Of a stretch of DNA of 64,000 nt, positions 54,623 through 63,539 are shown in pieces. This DNA comes from AP-15 sp963716115. GTDB lineage: Bacteria > Pseudomonadota > Alphaproteobacteria > ATCC43930 > CGMCC-115725. The notes under the pieces were generated by a model. It saw only the letters and a list, made by a program, of their open reading frames with translations, made no database searches and was not told the origin of the DNA. The number at the start of each line of letters is the position of its first letter. Within the stretch, counting starts at the first letter, position 1. Location of the stretch: the NCBI GenBank assembly GCA_963716115.1, contig CAVQSZ010000003.1:52765-116764 (forward strand), read 5' to 3'. The translations under genes and the position numbers were made by a program.

Positions 54623-55219
54623 ATGAAATGCTTAGTGGCGCCATGCCTCGCGATCGGAGCGATCGCGCTGGTTGTCCCAAGGCCGGCCGATGCTGCGGCC
54701 GTGTTCATCGATGACGCTCTGGCGAGTGAGACCATCGTCTTCAATCTGAACGACTTCGAAGGAGGTTTTTTCCTCGACGGCAGCCTGGTGCAGCAAGGCC
54801 TGGGAAACCCGCAATCGATCACCGTCCCCGAAGTCGACGCCGCCGGCGCGCCGGTCACCCACACCTTCTCGGCCGATTGGATCACCGGAGCGCTTGTGCC
54901 GATCAGTGCCGTGATCGCGTTTGCCGAGGGCGGGACACCTCCGGCGGATGGCGTCAGCGACATCCTGACCTACAGCTATACCCCGGGGCCGCTGGGCGGT
55001 CATCTGGAAGGCAGCTTCGTGTCCGACGTGGACCCCGGTCTTCTCCCGCTGCCGCCGGACGCAACCGTGGTGTTCGGGGAGAGGTTCGATTTCTCCAACG
55101 GCAACATCACCGCCATCGCCACCTCGGACGTGCCCGTGCCCGAGCCCACATCGCTGGCGCTGATCGCCAGCGCGCTGTTGGGGTTTGGCGCGATCCGCCG
55201 CCGCCGCAGGCAAGTGTAA
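54623..55219 (+). CDS. PEP-CTERM sorting-domain surface protein
   Basis: 198 aa. Signal peptide at residues 1-25 (APCLAIGAIALVVPRPADA). The body is beta-rich with no cysteine; segments such as TIVFNLNDFEGGFFLDGS and ILTYSYTPGPLGGHLEGSF suggest a jelly-roll or Ig-like domain. The C-terminus is VPEPTS, LALIASALLGFGA and IRRRRR, the exosortase signal. Its role is probably in the exopolysaccharide matrix. ATG at 54623 follows GAAGGAGGATGCTCG. Predicted to be co-regulated with the gene at 13983 through sigma-54. Confidence 0.85.
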   Translation: MKCLVAPCLAIGAIALVVPRPADAAAVFIDDALASETIVFNLNDFEGGFFLDGSLVQQGLGNPQSITVPEVDAAGAPVTHTFSADWITGALVPISAVIAFAEGGTPPADGVSDILTYSYTPGPLGGHLEGSFVSDVDPGLLPLPPDATVVFGERFDFSNGNITAIATSDVPVPEPTSLALIASALLGFGAIRRRRRQV

Positions 55220-55365
55220 AGAACGCCGACACCTGCAAAGCTTGCGACGGCGCCTCGTTGGGCCCCGTCTGCGTCTTCGCCCCGGGCCACCGGCTCGCCG
55301 AAATTGCGGGCCGGGATTTCCGACCGGGTTTCGGCTAAGCTCGGCGCGCTGATCGGGAGTCGACG

Positions 55366-57726
55366 ATGCTGCGCGCCCTCGAAGGCGGTCTCGGTGTGGC
55401 GACGGACGCCGAGCCCGGGAATAAGCTCGCCTGCCTCAAGGCGCTCGAGCGCAAGGTGTTGTGGCTCTCCACCTGGATGATCCACAACGCCAACCATCTG
55501 CGGCCGAGCCGCGACGGGCTCAAGGTCGGCGGCCACCAGGCGTCGAGCGCCTCGGTCGCGACCCTGATGACGGCGCTCTATTTCGATGTGCTGCGGCGGC
55601 AGGACCGGGTGGCGGTCAAGCCGCACGCGTCCCCGGTCTTTCACGCCATCCAATACCTGCTCGGGCGCCAGACCCGCGAGCGGCTCGAACGGTTTCGCGC
55701 GTTCGGCGGAGCGCAGTCCTACCCGTCGCGGACCAAGGACGGCGACACCGTCGATTTCTCTACCGGCTCGGTCGGGCTCGGCGTCGGGATGACGTTGTTC
55801 GGCTCGATCGCCCAGGACTATCTGCGGCTGAAGGGGCTGGCGCCGACCGACGCCCCGCCCGGCCGGATGATCGCGCTGGCCGGCGACGCCGAGCTCGACG
55901 AGGGCAACATCTTCGAGGCGCTGCTCGAAGGGTGGAAGCACGATGTCCGCAATCTGTGGTGGGTGATCGACTACAACCGCCAAAGCCTCGACGCGGTCGT
56001 GTCGGACCGGCTCTTCGGCCGCATCGACGCGCTGTTCGAGATGATGGGCTGGCGGGTGGTGACCCTCAAATACGGGCGGCTCCTGGAGGCCGCCTTCGCC
56101 CGCGCCGACGGCCATCACCTGCGCGAGTGGATCGACAACTGCCCGAACTCGCTCTATTCGGCGCTGGTCTACAAGGGCGGCGAGGGCTGGCGCGAGCATC
56201 TCCAGCGCGACCTCAACCGCTGGCCCGGCATCCGCGCCATCCTCGACGGCCACGACGACCCGGCCCTGCAGCGGCTGATGACCAACCTCGCCGGCCACGA
56301 CATGGAAGCCGTGCTCGACGCCTTTCACGCGATCGACGACGACCGCCCGACCTGCTTTATCGCCTACACGATCAAGGGCTTCGGGCTGCCTTTCGCCGGG
56401 CACAAGGACAACCACGCCGGGCTGATGAACCCGGAGCAGATGGCGCAATTCCAGCGCAGCATGGCGGTCGAGCCCGGCGCGGAATGGGATCTGTTCGCCG
56501 GCCTCGACCTGCCGGCGGACCGGCTTTCAGCTTTTCTCGAAGGGGCGCCGCTCGCCGGACCGGCCGCGCGCTCGCACGCGGCCGAGCCGGTGCCGGTCCC
56601 GCCGAGCCTGCCCGCGCCGCGCGGCGAGCGGCTGTCGACGCAGGAGGCCTTCGGCCGGCTCCTGGGCGATATCGCCGCCGCCGACACGCCGCTCGCCCGG
56701 CGGATCGTCACCACCTCGCCCGATGTCACGGTCTCGACCAATCTCGGTCCCTGGGTCAACCGCCGCGGCATCTTCGACCGCGCCGAGCGGGCCGACACCT
56801 TCCGCGACGAGAAGGTCGTCTCGGCGCAGCGCTGGGCGATGTCGCCCAAGGGCCAGCACATCGAGCTCGGCATCGCCGAGAGCAACCTCTTTCTGCTGCT
56901 GGCCGGGCTCGGCCTCGCCGCACCGCTCTTCGGAACCCGCCTGCTGCCGATCGGCACGCTCTACGACCCGTTCATCAAGCGCGGCCACGACGCCTTGAAC
57001 TATGCCTGCTACCAGGACGCGCGCTTCATCCTGGTGGCGACCCCTTCAGGGATCACCCTCGCCCCCGAAGGCGGCGCGCACCAGTCGATCGGCGAGCCGC
57101 TGATCGGCATCGCCCAGCCCGGCCTGACCAGCTTCGAGCCGGCCTTTGCCGACGAGCTCGCGGTGCTGCTGCGCTGGGCCTTTCTCGAAATCCAGCGCGA
57201 CGACGGCGAGTCGGTCTATTTCCGGCTCTCTACCCGGCCGCTCGCGCAGCCCCGGCGAGAGATCGGCCCGGACCTCGCCGCGGCGATCGTCGCCGGCGCC
57301 TACTGGCTGCGCGAGCCGGCGCCAGGCGCCGATCTGGCGATCGCCTGTTGCGGCGCCGTCGCCCCCGAGGCCCTCGCCGCGCATGACGCGCTCGCCGAGG
57401 ACGCGCCCGGCGCGGGGCTCCTCGCCATCACCTCGCCCGACCGCCTGCACCGCGATTGGCGCGCCGCCCAGGCCGCCGGCGCAACCGGCGTCGCCGAGCG
57501 CCTGCTGTCGCGGCTGCGCCCCGGCGCGGCGCTGGTCACCGTCGGCGACTTCCACCCGGCGACCTTGTCCTGGCTGGGTGCGGTCGCCGGCAACGCGATC
57601 GTGCCGCTCGGCGTCGACCATTTCGGCCAGTCCGGCGACATCCCCGACCTCTACCGCGCCTACGGCATCGATCAGGACGCGATCCTCGACGCCGCCGCCC
57701 GCGCCTGCCTCCTGGCGCTGCGTTAG
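55366..57726 (+). CDS. AceE-like thiamine-diphosphate enzyme (transketolase/pyruvate dehydrogenase E1 superfamily)
   Basis: 786 aa, shorter than AceE (about 890). The N-terminal domain has GGHQASSASVATLMTALYF and the TPP/Mg2+ motif GDAELDEGNIFEALLEG ending in NRQSLD, as in homodimeric E1 enzymes; the pyrimidine domain has TSPDVTVSTNLGPWVNRRG, HIELGIAESNLFLLLAGLG and PEGGAHQSIGEP. It should decarboxylate a 2-oxo acid or transfer a two-carbon unit. No E2/E3 or lipoyl-domain gene is nearby, so the true reaction is open. ATG at 55366 starts MLRALEGGLG, preceded by GGGAGTCGACG. Confidence 0.8.
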   Translation: MLRALEGGLGVATDAEPGNKLACLKALERKVLWLSTWMIHNANHLRPSRDGLKVGGHQASSASVATLMTALYFDVLRRQDRVAVKPHASPVFHAIQYLLGRQTRERLERFRAFGGAQSYPSRTKDGDTVDFSTGSVGLGVGMTLFGSIAQDYLRLKGLAPTDAPPGRMIALAGDAELDEGNIFEALLEGWKHDVRNLWWVIDYNRQSLDAVVSDRLFGRIDALFEMMGWRVVTLKYGRLLEAAFARADGHHLREWIDNCPNSLYSALVYKGGEGWREHLQRDLNRWPGIRAILDGHDDPALQRLMTNLAGHDMEAVLDAFHAIDDDRPTCFIAYTIKGFGLPFAGHKDNHAGLMNPEQMAQFQRSMAVEPGAEWDLFAGLDLPADRLSAFLEGAPLAGPAARSHAAEPVPVPPSLPAPRGERLSTQEAFGRLLGDIAAADTPLARRIVTTSPDVTVSTNLGPWVNRRGIFDRAERADTFRDEKVVSAQRWAMSPKGQHIELGIAESNLFLLLAGLGLAAPLFGTRLLPIGTLYDPFIKRGHDALNYACYQDARFILVATPSGITLAPEGGAHQSIGEPLIGIAQPGLTSFEPAFADELAVLLRWAFLEIQRDDGESVYFRLSTRPLAQPRREIGPDLAAAIVAGAYWLREPAPGADLAIACCGAVAPEALAAHDALAEDAPGAGLLAITSPDRLHRDWRAAQAAGATGVAERLLSRLRPGAALVTVGDFHPATLSWLGAVAGNAIVPLGVDHFGQSGDIPDLYRAYGIDQDAILDAAARACLLALR

Positions 57727-58013
57727 CCTGCGGCGAGTGATGCAAATCGGGAGTGCAGGGCAACCTTAGAGCGCATATTCGTGCTCCTGATCAATTCCGA
57801 CGCGTTGGCGGCGGACCTATCAGTTTCGGTGCGGGTCATCAACGGGACACAGTCGATATGGATGATGTCCGCATCCGCCTTTGGGGATGGGCGCCCGCCG
57901 GAGGTCACGATGAGCAAAGGCGCAGAGCCTTATGTTGCTCGACGGCCCATCGGCTGGCGGTGGGGGCGTTTGGTTCGAGTTACGGTGACACTGCGGGCTG
58001 CGCCGCCCCTCTC

Positions 58014-59190
58014 TCACTGCGGGCCGCCGCGGATCGAGGCGGGGTGGCCGGGCAATTTGAGGCGCTGGCCGGTGTCGGTCACCTTGCTGCCTTCGACCTT
58101 GAGCACCGACAAATCGCCATCGATGAAGTTGCCGACGTAGAGATAGCTGCCGTCGGGGCTGAAGACTGCCCCCTCGGGGAGCGCGCCGACGGTGATGTTG
58201 CCGACGTTGGTGACCTTCTTGCCGTCGATCTTGAGGACCGCGATGCTGCCGCCCGGGTGGTAGTACCAGGTGTTCTTCGGGCGGTTCGAGCCTTCCGCCT
58301 GGACCGACACCGCGACATCGCCCTTGGGGCTGATCGCCAAACCCTCCGGCGAATCGCCGACCGTCACGTGGTCGATGACGCGCGGCGGGCTGGCTTCGAG
58401 GTCGATCACCCCGACCGTGTCGATATTGCCGTCCGAGCTGCCGCCGCCGCCATTGTCGGCGGTCAAGCGCGAGCTTGCCGTCCGGGGTCACCGCGACGTT
58501 GTAGGGGAAGATCCCGGTCGCCAGATCCTGCTTGTCGTATTTGACCTTGCCGCCGTCGATCGTCAGCAGCGCCACCTTGTTGGCGGCGGCCTTGAAGGCC
58601 AGCGCGCGCTTGCCGTCGGGGGTGATCGCGACCCCGGCGACCCCATCGGCCGGGGCGCCGACGGTCACGGTGTCGGTCACCAGCACGTCCTTGCCGTGGA
58701 TCGACAATACCGAGAGCGTGCCGTCGGCGCGGTTGGCGACCAGCGCCAGATCGCCCTTCGGGCTGATCGCGAGCCCCGAGGGCTGCTTGCCGACGGTGAC
58801 CGTGCCGATCACCTTGGGCGGGCTCGCCTTCAGATCGACGAGGAACACCTTGTTGTCGGGATCGAGCTTGTGGCTCCATCCCTCGACCGCCGGCGCGACC
58901 GAGTTGGCGACCAGCGCCATCTCGCCCGAGGGGGTGATCGCGAGATTGGTCGGCGGACCCACCACCGAGTTCATCAGCGGGATCGTCGCGGTGATCTTGG
59001 GCGCCTCCGGCTTGGAGACATCGATCACCGTCAGGGTGTCGTGTCCCGGCTCGCGCACGATCGGCTTCAGGTTCTCGTCGACCCCGTTCTTCTCGTCGTT
59101 GCCGACGATCACGGTCTGGCCGAACGCCGGCGTCAGCAGACCTGCCGCAAGGCCGCCGACCACCACTGTCGCAAGCACGGATAAACGCAT
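58014..59190 (-). pseudogene. YncE-like periplasmic beta-propeller protein, one +1 frameshift
   Basis: Merged product about 391 aa. Signal peptide to about residue 24 (VVVGGLAAGLLTPAFG). Seven or so blades with the pattern V-x-G-x-x-P-x-G-x-A-I-S-P-K-G-x-x-A-L-V-A-N (VGKQPSGLAISPKGDLALVAN, VGDSPEGLAISPKGDVAVSV, LPEGAVFSPDGSYLYVGN), the YncE/YVTN repeat. Possible roles are binding or enzyme-support in the periplasm. An extra base at about 58467 separates TPDGKLAL from TADNGGGGSSDGNID. ATG at 59190 follows GGGAGGGGCAG. It is divergent from the coiled-coil gene 54 bp away. Confidence 0.78.
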
Positions 59191-59244
59191 CTGCCCCTCC
59201 CTGTCGCTCTTCCCGCCGAAGCCGCCGTCCGTCATTATAGCAAT

Positions 59245-59670
59245 ATGACGGCGATTGCGATCCTCCGGCTGCAGCGGGCCGGCTTCACCGAAGAGCAGGT
59301 CGAAGCCCTCGCCGAATTTTCGGAAGCCGGGGCCGCGACGAAGAGCGACATCGGCCGGCTCGAAACGGCAATCTCCGGGCTCGACCACAAGATCGACTCG
59401 GTTCGCTCAGACCTTGAGGCCAAGATCGCCGGCCTCGACGGCCGGGTCGCCGGCCTCCAAGGCCGGGTCGCCGGCCTCGAAGTTAAGGTCGATGCCCTCG
59501 CCGATCGGGCTGCCGCGGTCGAGCGGGCGGTGGAGCGGGTTCGGCACGAGCTGGAGGTGAAGTTCGCCGAGGGCAAGGCCGAGACGATCAAACGGGTCGT
59601 CGGCGTCGGCTTTGCCCAGGTGGCGATGATCCTCGCGGTGCTGCGGCTGTTCCCGAGCGTGCACCCCTGA
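59245..59670 (+). CDS. DUF1640-like coiled-coil membrane protein
   Basis: 141 aa. RLQRAGFTEEQVEALAEF at the start is the short helical motif of DUF1640/CCDC90-type proteins; residues 35-115 are a continuous coiled coil with heptad-like repeats (AGLDGRVAGLQGRVAGLEVKV), and GVGFAQVAMILAVLRLF is a C-terminal membrane helix. It likely forms an oligomer on the inner membrane; function unknown. ATG at 59245. Confidence 0.62.
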   Translation: MTAIAILRLQRAGFTEEQVEALAEFSEAGAATKSDIGRLETAISGLDHKIDSVRSDLEAKIAGLDGRVAGLQGRVAGLEVKVDALADRAAAVERAVERVRHELEVKFAEGKAETIKRVVGVGFAQVAMILAVLRLFPSVHP

Positions 59671-59679
59671 CCGCTGCGG

Positions 59680-61579
59680 TCAGAACCGGTCGCATTCCTC
59701 GGCGGCCTTGACATAGGCCGCGGCGTCGGCCGGCAGCAGCAGCCGGTCGGCCACGAGCGCTTCGGCGGCGGCCTTCACCTTTGCGACATAGGCATCGCGG
59801 CTGCCATAGCGTTCTTCGAGCGACGGGCGCGGGTCGCCGGCCGCCTCGCGCTCCCGCCGCGTTCGGGCGAACGCGATCAGCGACCCGTCGCGGTCGGCGA
59901 GCTCGCCGGGCTGCGCCCGGTAGACGTTCCAGCCGGTGTAGGTTCCAAGCGGCGCGGCGATCGGCGGCAGCCTGATCCCGGCGACCTCGTTGCCGTCGCC
60001 GTCGACCGCGCAGACCTTGGTTCCGTAGAAATTGTCGAGCCGCACCGGCGGGTTGACCCAATCGACCGGCGGCCCGATGCGGTTGGCGCCGGGGGCCGAG
60101 CGCAAAGCCCGGCACTGTCGGCATCCTGACCGCTTCGGCATCTATTGCGTCGCCTTGCGCGATCGACGGGACACGGCTCGGCGGCGGCTCGGCGCCGGTC
60201 CTGACCCAGTCTTCGAGGGCCGCGAGCAAGGCCCGCAACGCCGGGGTGGCGCTGTGCGGGTTGCGCGGGTTGACGCAGGGGCCGGGGCTGGGATCGACGC
60301 CGGGCCGGCCGCCGTGCTGGGTCCCGGCGATCATGTAGGCGCGGGCGTTGGACGGCAGCTCCAGATCGCGCCGGCCGGTCGGGTCGACATGCACCAGCGA
60401 GGCGCCCTTCTGCCAATATTCGGTCGAGCTGTTGACCTCGATGATCTTGGGGTCGGTCGGCCGGCCCGCGAGGATCGCGCCGGTCTTGCCGGAAAACGGA
60501 TCGGTGGCGACGGCCTGGCTGAACGGGAACCAGTTTTCCGGGTAGAGCCGGTCCTCGTGCTGGGTGCCGGTGCGGCCCGGCATCGCGAAGCTGTGGTTGG
60601 CGAACACCTTGCCGGCCCCGGCGACGTGCGTGAGGACGCCGTCGAACACCCGCCGGCCGCGGCCGTCGTCATTCATGCCGAGCTCGAGGAAATGGCGCAG
60701 GAAGCGGCCGCTCTGCGAGACGCCAAAGGCGAGCGCGTGCCGGACCCCGGTCATCGGGCTTGGCGCGCCGGCGCGGCCGGCATCCCCGTGGCGCAGGAAC
60801 GAAACCAGGTCGCGGGTCGCGGCGAAGCCGACGCCGATCACCGTCGATCCGGCGGCCTCGTACCAGATCTCATAGATTTTGTAGGGCGCGAACAGGGCGC
60901 CTTGCGGCAGCAGCCGGATCGACCGGTTGTCGACGAACTCCCACGCCTCGGGCGGGATCTCGGTGCGGGCGTCGCTTTCGCGGTCGCGGACGGCGAGCCG
61001 CGCCTTGCCCTTGTCGGTCGATACCGCGGCATAATTCAGCCGCACGACATCGCCCTTGCCCGGCGCGCGGGTGCCGATGTGAAACTCGTCGCGGATCCGG
61101 CGCACGATCGGCCCGCCGCCTTCGAGCGCCGGCGGCAGCCGCGCCGTCATCCCGTTGTTGGCCCGCGGCGCGCCCGAATCCCAACCGGACCACACGAGGC
61201 TCCAGCCGCGCCCCAAGGTGAAGGCGAGGCCGACATCGCGCGCGGCGCGCGGGTTGTTCGTGTCGGCCCCGCCGGCGGCGTCGTCGAGCAGGTTGAAGAT
61301 CATCTTGCGGCCGCGGTTGGTCACGTCATAGACGAGCACGCCGCTGCCGCGCGCCTGCTCGGCCGGGCGCAGAATGAAAAAATCGGCCTCGTGCTCGACC
61401 ATGCCGCTCGCGTTTCGCGGCGCCTTGTCGAGGTCGGCGATGGCGTGGTTCTCGGGCGCGGCCGGATCGATCTCGCCCTTTGCGACGCCGGCGATCCGCA
61501 CATAGGCGCCGGCCTCGCCGAACGCCTGCCCGTCGGCAAAGGGCTCGACCGCATCTACCTTGATTTCGACGATGGGCAT
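59680..61579 (-). pseudogene. Alpha/beta-hydrolase-domain protein (Abhydrolase_10-like), one +1 frameshift
   Basis: Merged product about 632 aa. N-terminal beta domain (VEIKVDAVEPFADGQAFG, VLVYDVTNRGRKM) then an alpha/beta-hydrolase core with nucleophile serine in AFGVSQSGRFLRHFLE, DGVLTHVAGAGKVF and AGTQHGGRP (candidate His). Substrate unknown; no signal peptide. The break is near 60102: one extra base separates PTVPGFAL from APGANRIGPPVDW, after which the C-terminal segment (VRLDNFYGTKVCAVDGDGN to ECDRF) continues normally. ATG at 61579. Confidence 0.75.
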
Positions 61580-61582
61580 GGC

Positions 61583-62167
61583 TCAACTCTCGGTTTGCTG
61601 ATCCAGGAACGCGATCTCCTCCGCCGTCGACGGCCGGCCGAGGATCGCATTGCGATGCGGAAAGCGGCCGAACCGCTCTATGACCTCAATGTAGGGCCGC
61701 CCGTAGCGGCGCAGAGAGCCTCGGCGATCGGGGTTGCGCGGGAGGGTGGCGAACAGGGCGACAGAGCGGCGCTGGTCGGCGAGGTCTTCGCTGTGGTGCA
61801 GCGGCATGTAGAAAAACCGCCGCCAGACTGGCGGGGCCAGCCGGTCGAAGCCGTTCGCGAGGGCCCGGTCGGCGGCGGCCCGCGCCAAGGCGTCGCTGGC
61901 GTAGGCGCGCGGGGTGTCGCGAAAGATGTTCCGCGGGACCTGGTCGAGCAGCAGCACCAGCGCCAGCGCGCCCTCCGGCGTATCTTCCCAGCCGCTCAGC
62001 GCGCCGGCGGCGGCAGCCTCGTGATCGGCGAGAAAACGCCGCCGCATTTCGGCGTCGAGCTCCTCGGTGCTCTTGAACCAGATCGCGCGGTGCCGCTCGC
62101 GCCCGGGATCGCCCTCCGGCCCGAACCAGAAATCAATGAGCGCCCGTGCACGTTCGGGAAGGGCCAC
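61583..62167 (-). CDS. DUF924-family protein
   Basis: 194 aa. Starts VALPERARALIDFWFG; the diagnostic segments are LLDQVPRNIFRDTPRAYASD, FFYMPLHHSEDLADQRRSV and RFPHRNAILGRPSTAEE. DUF924 proteins are all-helical, TPR-like and of unknown role. The start is a GTG at 62167, supported by GAGGAGATACGCT upstream and exact fit to the family N-terminus. It ends 4 bp before the hydrolase start and lies 20 bp after the SDR gene; the three are probably one operon. Confidence 0.88.
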   Translation of the reverse strand: MALPERARALIDFWFGPEGDPGRERHRAIWFKSTEELDAEMRRRFLADHEAAAAGALSGWEDTPEGALALVLLLDQVPRNIFRDTPRAYASDALARAAADRALANGFDRLAPPVWRRFFYMPLHHSEDLADQRRSVALFATLPRNPDRRGSLRRYGRPYIEVIERFGRFPHRNAILGRPSTAEEIAFLDQQTES

Positions 62168-62187
62168 AGCGTATCTCCTCGCTTCTG

Positions 62188-63006
62188 TTATGCGCCGGGG
62201 GCGCGGGCCGGGCCGACGAGGCTCGCGCCGCCGTCGACGACCAAGGTCTGCCCGGTGATGTAGCGCGCGTGGCCCGACAGCAGAAAGCGCACGGCGTGGC
62301 CGATGTCCCAGCCGAGCCCTTCGAGGCCCAGCACCGAGGCCTGGCGGCGCGCTTCGCGGCCGGCCGGGGTCATCTGCCCGGTATACATGCGCGGGGTATA
62401 GACCGGACCCGGGGCCACACAGTTGACGCGGACGCCCTGCGGCCCGTGATCGACCGCCATCGCGCGGGTCAGCGCGATGACCGCGCCCTTCGAGGTCGAA
62501 TAGGCGGTCAGGCCCCGCGGCCGCAGCGCCGAGATCGACGACACGTTGACGATGGCCCCGCCGCCCGCGGTCTCGATCATCGCCGGGATTGCGTAGCGCG
62601 AGACGAAGAACATGCTGTCGACATTGACCTGCATGATGCGCCGCCACAGCTCGACCGGCGTGTCGACGACGCTGCCGCGGCCGCCGATGCCGACATTGTT
62701 GTCGAGGAGGTCGAGCCGGCCGAACGCCTGCACCGTCGCCTCGACCAGCGCCCGGCATTGGCTCTCGTCGGCGACATCGGCGACGAGCGGCACGGCGACG
62801 CCGCCCTCGGCGGCGATCATCGCCACGGTCTCCTCGGCCGCCGCGCGCTCGATGTCGACGACCGCCACCTTGACCCCGGCGCGGGCCAGCAGCAGCGCCG
62901 CCGCCCGGCCGTTGCCGATGCCGGCGTCGGGGGCGCCGCCGCCGGTGACGATCGCCGCCTTGCCGGCGAGGCCGGGATCGTCTTCAGGCCGCGCATGCTC
63001 GCTCAT
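62188..63006 (-). CDS. SDR-family NAD(P)-dependent oxidoreductase
   Basis: 272 aa. Rossmann start AAIVTGGGAPDAGIGNGRA, cofactor-specifying aspartate in VAVVDIER (favours NAD), DNNVGIGGRG, catalytic serine in NVSSISALRPRG and the YSTSKGA tyrosine-lysine pair, then RVNCVAPGPVYTPRM and C-terminal GQTLVVDGGASL. A classical SDR that oxidises or reduces an alcohol or ketone; substrate not predictable. ATG at 63006 (MSEHARPEDDPG). First gene of the probable operon with DUF924 and the alpha/beta hydrolase. Confidence 0.9.
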   Translation of the reverse strand: MSEHARPEDDPGLAGKAAIVTGGGAPDAGIGNGRAAALLLARAGVKVAVVDIERAAAEETVAMIAAEGGVAVPLVADVADESQCRALVEATVQAFGRLDLLDNNVGIGGRGSVVDTPVELWRRIMQVNVDSMFFVSRYAIPAMIETAGGGAIVNVSSISALRPRGLTAYSTSKGAVIALTRAMAVDHGPQGVRVNCVAPGPVYTPRMYTGQMTPAGREARRQASVLGLEGLGWDIGHAVRFLLSGHARYITGQTLVVDGGASLVGPARAPGA

Positions 63007-63185
63007 TGGCCGTCTCCCCCGCCAGGAGCGGCTACGATATCGGCAGCGCGAAGGCGGCGCCATATGTCGACGCCGCCGTTCGCTGCCCGGCCGTAGCGCC
63101 TCTGACGGATTATTGACGGAGGAGCGCTTAAACGATCCTTGTCCGCATCGAAGCGGGATCAGGCTCCGCGGAAAGGTCTTCGGCG

Positions 63186-63506
63186 ATGGCCGGTGCGAGC
63201 AGCGAGACACGACAGCTGTCGGAGAAGATGGGGCGGCAGGTATGGACGCCCGGAACAATCGTCGGACTGGCGCTCCTTGGCATCTTGATCGCCGGACCGG
63301 CGGGGGCGGCGAACGGCTCGGCGGCGTACACCTACGATCCGCTCGGCCGGGTCACGACGGTGCTCTACGACACCGGTGTCTGCGTCGTCTACAAATACGA
63401 CGCCAACGGCAACCGCACCTCGCAGACGATCGATGTCGGCGGCGCGCCGACTACGCCAAGCTGGGGCTCGGGTGTCTGGGGATGCTTCGCCTGGACAGCC
63501 CCGTAA
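63186..63506 (+). CDS. Short secreted protein with one RHS/YD repeat
   Basis: 106 aa. A cytoplasmic N-terminus, then a signal anchor (GLALLGILIAGPAGA, about residues 26-40), then a single RHS/YD unit YTYDPLGRVTTVLYD and VYKYDANGNRTSQTI, and a Trp/Gly-rich end (SWGSGVWGCFAW). Full RHS proteins carry dozens of such repeats and a toxin; this has just one, complete with its own stop. Either a minimal surface protein or a fragment of a larger RHS gene. Next comes a tail-fibre-like ORF in the same direction, 33 bp away. Confidence 0.6.
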   Translation: MAGASSETRQLSEKMGRQVWTPGTIVGLALLGILIAGPAGAANGSAAYTYDPLGRVTTVLYDTGVCVVYKYDANGNRTSQTIDVGGAPTTPSWGSGVWGCFAWTAP

Positions 63507-63539
63507 CCCCGACGGCAGCTCATCATCGAAGGCGACAGC

